Below are positions 49,450 through 60,697 of a stretch of DNA of 64,000 bases, in pieces. Numbering within the stretch: position 1 is the stretch's first letter; every line of letters starts with the position of its first letter. Source of the DNA: Pohlia nutans (lineage: Eukaryota > Streptophyta > Bryopsida > Bryales > Mniaceae); the NCBI GenBank assembly GCA_022496805.1, contig CM040106.1, positions 2,294,001 to 2,358,000 of the forward strand, given 5' to 3'. Under the pieces are notes generated by a model that saw only the letters and a list, made by a program, of their open reading frames with translations, did no database searches and was not told the DNA's origin. A program made the position numbers and the translations under genes.

Positions 49450-50720
49450 TTTAGAAGAACTAGTCAACGTTGGGGCCTATAAAGGTCATGAGCATTCAAA
49501 TTTCTTGTTGGGTTCAAATAATTTTAGTCCAAAGTTGCTAAATTTAGATAATTTTGATATAAACGCTCAAATTTGACGTAGTATTCTGCAATTCGAAAAA
49601 CTATAAATTTGTTAGGGCCCCTAGGGATTCATGGCATCCAAATTTCATATTGGGCTTTCAAAATGTGAAGTCACAAGTTGCTAAATTTAGCAACTTTTGA
49701 CATAAATGTTCAAATTTGATGTAGATTTTTGCAATTTGGAAGACCAAAAATTTGCTAAAGCCCCTGCAAATTAGAGGCACCCAAATTTCACATTGAATTC
49801 TCAAATTTGAAATCACAAGCTGCTAAATTTAGCAACTTTTGACATAAAAGCTCAAATTTGATGTAGTTTCTCACAATTCAAAGAACAAAAAATTTGTCAG
49901 GGCTTGTAGAGGTTAGGGGTACCTAAATTTCATGTTGGGTTCTCAAAATTAAAGTCATAAGCCGCTAAATTTAGCAACTTTCGGCATAAATGCTAAAATT
50001 TGACTTATATTTCCACAATTTTAAGGAAAAAAGATTTGTTAGGGCTTGTGGAGGTTAGGGGCATCCAAATTTCATGTTGGGTTCCCAAAATTAAAGTCAC
50101 GAGTTGCTAAGTTTAGCAACATTTTGCATAAATGCTCAAATTTGATGTAGATTTTTACAATTTGGAAGACTATAAATTCGTTAGAGCCCCTACAAATTAG
50201 GAGCATTCAAATTTCATGTTGGGTTCTCAAATTTGAAATCACAAGCTGCTAAATTTAGAAACTTTAGAAATAAATGCTCAAATTTGATGTAGTTTCTCGC
50301 AATTTGAAGGACAAAAAGATTTGTTAGGGCTTGTGGAGGTTAGGGGCACTCAAATTTCATGTTCGGCTCTCAAAAATTGAAGTCATAAGCTGCTAAATTT
50401 AGCAACATTTTGCATAAATGCTCAAATTTGACGTATTTTTCCACAATTTGAAGGACAAAAGGTTCATTAGGGCTTGTAGAGGTTAGGATACCCAAACTTC
50501 ACGTTGGGTTCCCAAATTTGAAATCACATGCTGCTAAATTTAGCAACTTTTGACATAAAAGCTCAAATTTGACGTAGTTTCTTGCAATTCGAAGGACAAA
50601 AGATTCGCTAGGGCTTGTAGGGGTTAGAAGCACCCAAATTTCATGTTGGGTTTTCAAAATTTAAGTCACAAGCTGCTAAATTTAGCAAAAATTTGCAGAA
50701 ATGCTAAAATTTGACGTATT
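49450..50720. repeat. Satellite array, about nine copies of ~142 bp
   Basis: The phrase G(T/C)TGCTAAATTTAG recurs at 49534, 49677, 49819, 49961, 50103, 50245, 50389, 50530 and 50672, that is every 141-144 bp. Each unit also has CTCAAATTTGACGTAG, AGGGCTTGTAGAGGTTAG and CAAATTTCATGTTGGGTT. Copies are moderately diverged. The array lies between the two transposase copies. Confidence 0.9.
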
Positions 50721-50732
50721 GGCAACAACTTT

Positions 50733-51200
50733 TTGGCAGCAACTTCGTTCTCAGTTGTGGTTGCTGCAACGAGCTCAGTGGTGTTACCTTCACATAGAGT
50801 GACTACTGGTACGGAGTCTACGATGCTATCATTTGCATGGGCTTTGGTAGATCATTGTATGACGGTTGGAGATGACGGATTATACCATGGCCTTGAGGGA
50901 GTGAAGTATCGTCGTGTGGAAGAAGAGGGTAACTACACATATGAACAGGTTGCCTTCATTTTCGAGGGTGACTTGAACACGAGTAGCATTCCTTCTTGAC
51001 TTCTTCAGTGGCGGAAGCCATGGTGACGAGAGCGTTCGATTACACTGATCTTCGAACCTCTTCAGAGATTAGAGCATTACTCAGGGAGCAACAGTTGGAG
51101 AGCAAAATAAGAGAGGAAGTAGAAACTCAGTCCTCTCATGTGATTCACGAGACCTAAGAGATGGAGCAATAGTACAGATTGGGAAAGTACGCTAGGCAGA
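50733..51200 (+). other. Unrecognised coding-like fragment
   Basis: The frame 50733-50999 (TMLSFAWALVDHCMTVGDDG, VEEEGNYTYEQVAFIFEGDL) is followed, in another frame, by VTRAFDYTDLRTSSEIRALL and a charged helical stretch to about 51150. It looks like the remnant of a real protein, but I recognise no family. Confidence 0.25.
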
Positions 51201-51517
51201 ATCCTATGATGTAGTAGAACAGTGCAAATATTATTTGTTTTGCAATGCGTGGCTTCATTTATATATGAAATGAAGTGTTTTGTTTTGATTTTCTATCAAA
51301 TAATAATAATAAAACAATATTTCACATTATGTTTGGTTTTCTTTTAATACACGACAAATTTGACATAAAAGAATGTATTGTTGTTATTTTGAAAATGGAA
51401 ATATATGAAATTTCAGAGGAGTAAAATTTCCAAAAAGTGCAAATTTTGCACCATTGTGGCAATCGGACAATGCACTTGGCCAAGTGCTAAAATTCCTAAT
51501 TTAGTGTTGTTGGAGAA

Positions 51518-54500
51518 ATGGAGGAACTTTTCAAGTATGTAGAAAGATTAGATGGTAGTGATGATGATGAGGGCAAAGGGTTTTTTGACGAAGAGGGCAA
51601 AGAGTTTTTTGATACGGTAGAGGAGCATAGTAGAGAGGTTGAGTCTATTGGGCATGAGCACTTGGAAAGATTGGATCCATTTACATTTCGTTCTGATTAC
51701 AATTGGTACATGTTTACCAAAAGTTCCTACTCTTTTATGATTCAATGTTTACAAAGCTAGTTTAAACCTACTGGTGAAAGCATTCTCAATGCAGACCCTT
51801 CATTCTATGTGCCTCATGAATCTCTTGAAAAATTGCATCAGCATGTTATGAAAAAGTGAAAGGCTTTAGAGGTTGCTCTAAGTGTGAGATTAGATCCACT
51901 AAGTGGAGAAATGAGGCTATACAACAAGTCGCGGAAATTCTCCCACCTTTGTATTCCATATGTAGGAGGAATGGGAACAAATAGTCAAGCATGCACATGA
52001 ATTCAAACAACCACATTATAGAGTGAAGGCTACACACAACAATATTACAAATATGGGGTGGTTAGTAGGAGCTCGAATACATGGACTGCCAAGTCCATAT
52101 TTGGAAAAATATGAACGTACTTGTTTATTGTGCTCAACCCCAAGGATTCCACATGTTCGAAGTTCTTTAAATCAACCTAAAAAGAAGCAAATTCAGTATG
52201 ATTGTGTTATTCAAGTACAACCCGAAGAACTTTATGACAAAGTCAAAGAGATCATACACCAATACAAGGCATGTTTTTAACCCCAACATCCATTTCAATT
52301 TTATTGATAGTTTATTTCATGCAAACATCATAATAAAATCGGGTGTTTCAGTTATTTTTCATGTGCATTTTAGAAAATTTACAAATACCATATAATTTCT
52401 CTCACTAACTATTTATTAACAAGACTAATGAGATTATTGTCTCTATATATATTAAGTATCTTTGGTGAAGAAGAATTCATGGTCGATTGCAAAAACGCCA
52501 TATCCAGCAGAAGCTACATTGTATCAATGCAATCGTGGTATAATCTACAATCGTGGGAAGAGAAAGAGGATTGAACTTGACCAAGAGAATGTCACACGAA
52601 AACGTCAATATAGTAAAGCAAAGTATTGTGGTTGTGGATTCAAGGTGAAGATTGTAGAGCCAATTGACAAAGATAAACATGTTGAAGTACGTTTCATGAC
52701 CTTCTATGGATGTAAAGGGTTCCAATGGTTTTTTTGGAAGGGAGGGAATGGGGGGAATCTTGCTCATAACTTCTACTCCTTTAAATCAAATGGAATTTTA
52801 GAAATGCCAAAATGAGTATATTTAAGGAATCTATATACTTATTTAGAATATAAAAAAAAAAATTTAAAAAGAGAATCATACCTAAAATAGAGTTTAAAAG
52901 AGATTTTAATGTAGAAATTATAAAAGTCATGTCCATTGAGAGTTAACAATCATCATCATACACTATTGCTATGCACATTTCATTGCTTTTTTATTTGATA
53001 AAATGCACTAATTAATGTTTTTCATTCTATATTTTGTATTTCAATGTATATGTTAGATTTCAATCCGCAGCCAACATTCGGGACATACTCCAGGCTCAGA
53101 TGAAGATATTTTTTTTCTACCCCTACATCCAATGGCAATTAAACATCTACGGGAGAAATTGCAAAATTTGAATGACCTCCAATCAACATTGTCTGCAGCA
53201 AGGCGACGTGCAAGTATGAGTGTGGATTAATGTATACAAAATTTTATGTTATATCTAAATATTAATCTAATATATCTAATATAATGATTTTATTGTAATA
53301 TTTATAAGTATATTGTATTATACACACAAAATCTTGTATTGAATGTCAATTAGTTTATTATGTACATATTGTATATCTAATATATGTACTAATATATGAA
53401 TATGGAGTGTATTTCAGGTAGACTTCGAGACTTGGTTGAGCCATATGAAAAAGTTTCGTATCGATTTTTCCCAACTTCAGAAGAAGTGGGCAACTTTGCA
53501 TATAAATTACAGAAAGAAAGCGCAGTGCACAACGATGATTGGATGAATGTTCATGCAAGGATATTTGAATGGATTGAAAAAGACATGGTTATTTTTCACC
53601 AATGCTACAATCCAGGGCATGAAGATCCTAAGAAGCAACTCTTTGTTTTAGTCATACAAACAAAGTGGATGCGTGAATTGGCAATGAATATTACTCCTAA
53701 CTCTGCATGGGCAATTGAATCTACATTCAAGAAAAATCAATATGATTTGCCATTGTACGCAGCTATGTCTCCTAATACAAGGATGTTAGGGATGCCCATT
53801 TTTCTCACGCTCTGTTCAGCAGAAGTGGATAAAGGACATGAAGCCGTGGCTTTAAGATTGACTTTGAAAGCTATTTTTGAGAAAATGAGTCAAGTTAGAC
53901 CAAATGTTGTAGTCACAGACAAAAACAAAACTGAATACAATGCTTTCAAATATATCATAGATCGTGACGAGGCATGTTGGGAGAATAGTGAAGTAACAGA
54001 ATCCAGACAAAATTCCATATTCTTCTTTGTTGGTTCCATGTCAAAAAACATGGATAGAACATCTAATTCCAAAAGTGATTGAAGCAAAGAGGAATCATTT
54101 ATACAATGCTATGTACGAACTATTGGAGTGTCTCAGAGAAGAGGACTTCAACAAAAAATATGAAGACTTCTAGTTGAAGTGTGCAAATGAAAAATCGGTT
54201 TAACCCCTAAAGGACCGGAGTGTTTTTCCTCCAAAAACACTCCAATGCTGCCATTTTTACTCCCCCATGCAAAAAATCCAAAAGAATGTTATTTTTTACC
54301 TTCTAACCGTAAGATCTTGTCCTAAACTATTTGAAAAACATACACAACAAATTTCGTTGATTTTGACCGCACGGATTGCAAGATAATTGCGTTTGATGGA
54401 AAAAAACACCCCAAAAAAACACATGCCCGAAAATTTCAGATGCGTTTGACCACGGCTACATCAAAAAAACCTCACTACCGAAACTTGTCGCACTTCATTT

Positions 54501-57311
54501 TCACATTCTATATGATGTTACTTAGTTGTGTACCAATTTTCGTTGCGTTTGGAGATGTTTAGGATGTTGAATAACACCTTGCACTTGTTGGGGGTTTAAA
54601 AGTTCAGAAAAGACTATATGTTTTTGGAATTGCAATATTTTTGACTTTCTTTATTTAAAATACAAATCCGAGCGGTGAAACACAAGTACATTCCACCCTC
54701 TACAGAATGGCGAAAAAAAATTTGAAAAAAAAATAAATCTCCAAGTTTTAGAAGACATGTAGCACATTTTCTAAGAATTTTGGGAGTTAGAGGGGAAATA
54801 AAGGGTGGAGGAAGGGAATTGAAGTGCCAACCCATTCCAATGTTCATGACCCCACTAACTCTCAAGGTACACTGCCACGTGGCAGTCCCTCATTGGACTT
54901 TTTTTATTTTTTATTTTTAAAAATGATTTCAATTTTCAAATTTTTAAATAATATTTTTAATTATGAAATTGAACTTTTAGTTTAAAATAATATTTTTAAT
55001 TATGAAATTGAACTTTTAGTTTAAAAAAATATTTTTAATTAAAAATAATAATTTTCATTTAAAAATAATAATATTTATTTATAAAAAATTAATTTTAAAA
55101 TTTTAAAAATATTATTTTAAAATTTTTTTATGAGTTTGGAAAAAGGGGTGGTATTCTGCCCCCCACAGTCCACCCCATTTTCCACACACCGCCCATCTTG
55201 TTGCCCCCCCCTAAAATTCAACTATTTCTCTATTGCCCCACTGCCCTTTCTCCCGAAAAAAACACATTTCCCCTCATAACTTTCACATACAGTATCGGAA
55301 TTCAAAAAAAAAAATATCCCCATTTTTGTGGCACATTGGGGAATCTACTATTAAATTTCCTTCAAAATCCAATTAAAAATGTGTTCACCGGAACCTACCC
55401 GATTCTCTAAATGTCCTAGTTAGGACACTTGGTCCTTTAGGGGTTAACCTATGTAGCTACGGGTTGAACATGGGTGGGATGCATATGGAGATGTATGTGG
55501 TCCCGATATACTTGTTTATATCAACATGGCTAAATGAGCACAACTAATCTTGTAGAAAAGTTATGACACTATATTAAGTACACTTTGCTTCGGGAAAAAG
55601 TGAATCGAAGATTAAACACATTGGTTTGGGCTATTATAGGTAAATAAAACCATTTTTTAATCATACATGTAGGATGTTGAAGTCTAAACTAACTTCTATT
55701 TTTAATTGTATTATTGATTTATCATCTTTGAAATATCTTTACTTATATACAATGTCAAAAATTGTATTATGATAGGTGAACCAAGCACAGGAGATCGATC
55801 TGGTGGAGAAACATTATTAGATCATTATTGGCATGCCAACTGTGAGAGTGAGTCTATGAAGTATTCTACTCAGGGTAGAGATAAACATTCTACAGCACGA
55901 CTACAAAGAGCTACTCAAATTGTGGCATCTTTTCAAAAAGATCTCGAAAGACATCTCCAAATCATTGATGAATTCAATATGGAATTCATGATTCGAAGTC
56001 AAATTAAGAGTGAAGTTTGGTATGCTCTTTCATTGAATACAGAGTGTTGTGAATGTGAGGATCATGGTGCCATTTGCAAGCATTTGTTAGCCGCACGAAT
56101 GCTCATGGATGGAGAATTACAATACTTGAAGACGTTACTACCATTTCAAGAACAAATGTTTTATCATGACGTAAATGATGATTTTGAAGAGGAAGCACCG
56201 AATTTCGCACAAAGTGTACGATCAACTGATATGTGGAGCCCTCCACCAAACAATCCTCTTGGTATTTTTTTCAACTCTAAATGTTTAAAAATCTATGTGA
56301 TATGCTTACTATCTTGATTATTTAACGCTCTTGTATTTTATGGGAAAAAAGTTTATGTTCATCTACTGACTTTTTGATTGCTTTTTAGAAAATGAAAAAG
56401 TACTGCCAGTTGAAAATCAAGACGAGGACATTGTTTCAAGACTTGAGCAAATGAGTATGTCTACATCCAATGCCACATTAGTAGATTCCGTTCACAGAAA
56501 AATGCAAGGAATTCTTTCGGAATTCTTTACTATTGAAAAATTATCCATGCTATCATCAGAAGAAGTTATTGCTTTGGACAAAAGAATCAACATGTTTTCA
56601 CGGTCCATAACATCTATATTCAATCCACAAGTGCTGTTGAGAACCATTACTCTACCTCAAAGTGGAACAAACATAGAAGCAATCCAAGCACATGTTACCA
56701 TGACAAGACTTGGTCATGGAAAGTCAATGAAGGGTAAAGAAGCAATTGCTTCACAGGAAAATCCATCAGGTACATAATAACATTATTTACAAGTTCTAAT
56801 TTTTTTTCTTCATAAACTATATTAATATTTTAGCAATGCAAAATTTGCATAAGTTTTACTCACTTAATCTAAATGTTTGTAGGTACATCATCCACACCAA
56901 ATGAAAGTATAGTGAGTCCGAAGACCACTGTAGAAGTACAACGACAGGAAACTTATTCTCGAAAACGCAAGCGATTACAACTTCCAAAGGTTTTCAAACA
57001 AAAATGTCATGTTTGTGGCGACAATAACATACTTTTGCATGGTGAAAATTTCAGAGAGTGCATAAATTACGGAACAACGATTTTGAGGGGTGAATTACAA
57101 TGTGGGACAATTGGCACGGATGGTTCACTTATCGGAAAGATGGTAGACGTTTTTTGTTGAAAACACAAACAAATGGTATTTAGGAAGGATTTCGAGCTTC
57201 AATGACTTGGTAGAAGGCATTATTGCTAAATCGTACAACATAGAGGTATCAAGTAATGGTAAAGTTATGAAAGGTATAACACTCACAGATGAAAATGTAC
57301 GGTTTGTTTGA
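51518..57311 (+). pseudogene. MULE/SWIM transposase gene, copy 2 (TE2), intron-containing and broken
   Basis: Same order of parts as TE1 at 40903-47273. ATG at 51518 (MEELFKYVERLDGSDDDEG); MIQCLQS ending in TAG (51758-51760, Gln in TE1); TGA at 51856-51858; H2C2-like segment with MGWLVGARIHGLPSPY and CLLCS; FAR1-like finger (RQYSKAKYCGCGF, about 52590-52640); core with VSYRFFPTSEEVGN, WAIESTFKKNQYDLPLY and NVVVTDKNKTEYNAFKY. The first catalytic Asp of TE1 is Glu here (GAA at 53717-53719). The SWIM finger CECEDHGAICKH (about 56045-56085) is intact. In the C-terminal part CRNCGT of TE1 has become CINYGT, losing a zinc ligand, and an extra T near 57160 shifts the frame. A 1248-bp TTAA element interrupts it at 54200-55447. 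A small-element end lies immediately before the ATG. Confidence 0.75.
54200..55447. mobile_element. TTAA element (1248 bp) inside TE2
   Basis: Ends TTAACCCCTAAAGGACCGGA and TTGGTCCTTTAGGGGTTAA, near-perfect inverted repeats with TTAA duplications. It splits a codon stretch that reads TVLTYVATG without interruption in TE1. It shares both ends and part of the interior (a CCCTTTCTCCCGAAAAAAAC-like block) with the 565-bp element in TE1. A pure A/T stretch lies at about 54900-55120. No transposase is encoded. Confidence 0.85.
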
Positions 57312-58470
57312 CAATATGTTTTATAGAAGGAGCTATTTTATGTACTTTGATGGTAACTTATTGCAATTGGTAGAAAATTTAATTTAGGTTTTCAAAGGTG
57401 ATTTGGAATGGGAGCCGTCATGCGGAATTAGAACACTCCGTGATGTGAGGTGAAGGGAGGGGAAGGATTTTCTTAGCTTGAAACACAGTGCAAACTGTGT
57501 TTTGACATGATTTCAAAATCAGATCTATGATGTTAGGGTCGAGATAGGGCAAGCTAGGGGTGTGCTGGGGCACCATTTCGAGTTTTTGGTGATAGACACG
57601 CTGGGGTGTCATGTTACTTTGGATTGGATGTTTAGTGAGTTGGAAGGTGGGTGTTGCACCAAATTTGCAGTGTTGGGCTATCATATACAATGAGTGTTGC
57701 ATTTTAGCCTCAGCAGCTGGGCTGCTCTCGTGTTCTTCAAATCACCATTACTCTAGGGTGAAAGTATGCTAGACCCTTTTACTGTTCCGGTCACAATACA
57801 TTTTGGGCAGAGTACCTAAGCTTTCTACTTCAATAGAGCACCATGCATCAATGTTTTTGTGGGCTTTGATATGAGAACATGATAGGTAAGATGCCAAAGA
57901 TCTTATTTAGCTTGTTGAAAGGCTTTTAACACTTATTTTTTCATGTCAATTTTGTACTTTGATGTGTTCACTTAGTATGTCCTAAGTACTTAAAAAATGG
58001 AAAAGTACACAAAAGTTTGTTTAGGCTTGTGTTTTTTTTGCTGTATCTTAGAGAGGAAATAGGATATGGAATGGTCTTTTCAAAACCATAAAATGATTGG
58101 TGGAGGAGTTGCAAATTTGGCGTATATTGTAGAATTAGTACTCGTATAGTTAGGAAGGGAAAAGTGTACCAAAAATTATTACTTTAGTTTATCCAAATGG
58201 GGATTCTGGATGCTTGATACTAGATCTACGCTGGCTAATCAAAGAATTTACGAAAAAATAATTCTTCCGACGTCTTATCTCATGCGCCCTTCTGCGTTGA
58301 TTTTGTACAGTGAGTACCTGGAGTACAAATGTGCAATACATCTTGACCGTCAGTATTTTGGGTCGCTCATCTCCACCGTCAAAATTTTTGCCTCAGATCC
58401 TACAATCGCGGACGCCGAGCGCTGACAATGGCCGCCTTCGTCCCGCACTGCCGCCTTCGTCTTGCGTTTG
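57312..58470. other. Spacer
   Basis: No gene with recognisable family. A short plus-strand frame at 58210-58425 has no signature. Confidence 0.35.
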
Positions 58471-58569
58471 AATGTTCAGTTACGGTGTGGTCCACTGAAG
58501 TGCAGGACTTGCTATCTGGTGCTTTTGCATGCACAACTTTGGCCTTGGTGTGTATGCCGTGTTTAATTT

Positions 58570-59200
58570 ACAGAGAAGGTCGCACGATGAAACTCGTGCG
58601 TGGAGAGGCTTCCGAGGATTTGTGCTGCAACTTGATTCCAGGACTCCCAAATGATGTTGTTGGGCAGATCTAGCCTTCTCTTGCAACTGATTTATAAGCT
58701 CTTGACAAAGGCACACAATTGCATGAAATGCGAACGATAGTGTATGCTTTCTATGGACTTAGATCGCAGTCAAGGTCGTGGAGGCGGTTGATTGATTCTA
58801 GTCTCAAAGGTCTTGTTCTAAAGAGCACATTCTATTTTGCTAAAATGCATTGTGGCTTTGGTGAGGAATGGGAGGAATTTTTCCTAAGGAAATTCCACTG
58901 CTTTGCAGATTTGCTTTCTTAGCATTGGTGGCTGCCATCTCCTAACTCTCCTCTCCTTACCAACATTATTGACTTAGGTCATCATGATTTAGAGCGGCTA
59001 GTTCTCATATTAAGAAAGGCAAGACGTTCTAGAAGGCACTACTTGTCTAAATTTTGTGATGAAAGGGTAGCAGTTTGGATTCCACCCGTAGCTCATTGCT
59101 CTCTAGAGCTTCTTCTTCCTTGTATTGGTCACATTAGAGCATATTCAGGATTTTGGGGCTGTGGTCCTCATCTTCAAGGACCCTACACTTAAGGATGAAA
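58570..59200 (+). pseudogene. F-box-like protein fragment, broken
   Basis: One plus-strand frame reads CCNLIPGLPNDVVGQI, TAG, PSLATDL, TAA, then RTIVYAFYGLRSQSRSWRRL and IDSSLKGLV. LPNDVV followed by a hydrophobic stretch and the final S-W-R-R-L is the pattern of an F-box helix set; the first stop replaces a likely Trp. Downstream, DLGHHDLERLVLILRKARRS continues in the same frame after another TAG. F-box proteins bring substrates to SCF ubiquitin ligases; here the C-terminal substrate domain is not identifiable. The match is by pattern only. Confidence 0.35.
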
Positions 59201-60070
59201 TGGCGTTGGATTTATTTCACACCAACCGTTGTATTTTCTTTTGATAATTCATCATGTTTATTAGCTACTCTTTATGTTTCTCCCTTTCGTTCTTTCTAGG
59301 CTCAGTTGTTGCCCTTGACATTTGTCCTGAAGAGGTCTTAGTTTAAGTGTTCATTGGCATCTGGTGTTTTATTTTTTTTTCATTTTTTTGTTGATACAAC
59401 AGACAAAAGCATTTGCATTAAAAGTCAACACAAATAACAACATGCCACGCAAAACCAAGCAAAAGATTCTTCCCTGTTGACGAGCAAAATAGTAACACAC
59501 TGAACAACCTACACAGCCAGGGCTTGGAAAACACACGGGATTATCTAACAACATCCTTTCCACGACGTCTATGATTCCTGATTCTATTCCAGGACGTCTA
59601 TGGGTTTCTGGTTTAGAGGTTAACTTAGCACTACTGTGGTTCTCATTGTGTACGCAGCCCGTGCAATCAAGTATATTTAAAAAAAAACAAGGGTGTGGTT
59701 TGTTGTAAATTCTCCCCACTTGCAATGCACTTATCTACATTTGCATCTAAAAATTAATAATAAAAATAAAAATAAAAAATAAATACCTACAACGTCAACG
59801 CCATGGAATTATCAATTCGGTTCCTGAAAGTTATCAATTAACTCAGTATGGAATTTTTAGTGCATTGAGTACAAGCACTAAGTACTTCAAGTAAAGAGCG
59901 TATCTAGAGTACATTAAATACTAACGGTTTTTATTCTTAAACTTCGGATAATCAAGATCCTATTTTTTAGGGCGTCGAGCAAACGATGACGCCGCCACTA
60001 GGGTATCCAAAGTTGACACGTCAGCGTCTTCTCTCTCCCGTTCCTCTCAACTTGGCTTCCGTGTTCTGGC
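59201..60070. other. Spacer
   Basis: No gene recognised. It has a short AATAAAAATAAA run near 59755. Confidence 0.35.
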
Positions 60071-60074
60071 TTCT

Positions 60075-60578
60075 GTGTTCTGTCGTAAGGCTTTGAGCTC
60101 TATATATGTGACAAGCCGCGGTATCTCTTGCTGTTCAGGACTAGAATTTGCGTGCATGCAGTTTCTCTCTTTCATTGCTAGAAAATGCAATTCCTTCTTG
60201 TTTCTCTATACGATGTCTAAGTTGAGGCAACGGTCCCCTCTTGTCCAAAAATTGATTACGTCTTACTTCCCTAGAGGTATGCAGCTGGGACTGCTTTCTC
60301 TTTCTACCGAGTTACGTTCCATTCTTTGTACAAAATATAGCAAAAATAGTGACTCTTGTTACGTTTCTGAAACCCCGGTGTCTAAACTAGGGAATCCTGA
60401 CTATTATCTGGGCAAGTGCAACACTATATCTGAGGAGACCCCAAGGCGTGCATTATTTGTAACCACAGCTTCTTTAAATTCCTATAGTAGCTTTGAATAC
60501 ATGCCTTCTCTATCTGATGTAAACTTTTCCATAGGTTCCCCCACTACTAGTAGCGAGTCTGTTGCATTCAGAAGGTGA
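60075..60578 (+). CDS. Unrecognised ORF upstream of the transposase-like gene
   Basis: An open frame of 167 codons with no recognised domain; an internal ATG at 60211 (MSKLRQRSPLVQKLITSYFP) is a plausible start. It is serine- and leucine-rich with no clear membrane segment. A TATATAT sequence lies at about 60101. It is in the same orientation as, and about 120 bp before, the next gene. It may be leader sequence of that element or chance. Confidence 0.2.
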   Translation: MFCRKALSSIYVTSRGISCCSGLEFACMQFLSFIARKCNSFLFLYTMSKLRQRSPLVQKLITSYFPRGMQLGLLSLSTELRSILCTKYSKNSDSCYVSETPVSKLGNPDYYLGKCNTISEETPRRALFVTTASLNSYSSFEYMPSLSDVNFSIGSPTTSSESVAFRR

Positions 60579-60697
60579 CAAGTTATAGCAGTTTGGTGAG
60601 TTGTTTCGGATTTTCATGTAGACACATTAAAAATGTGTCATTTTCATTGATTCATGGTTCTTGTTAGCCTCTCAAAGTTCTTGTTAGCCTCTCATTT

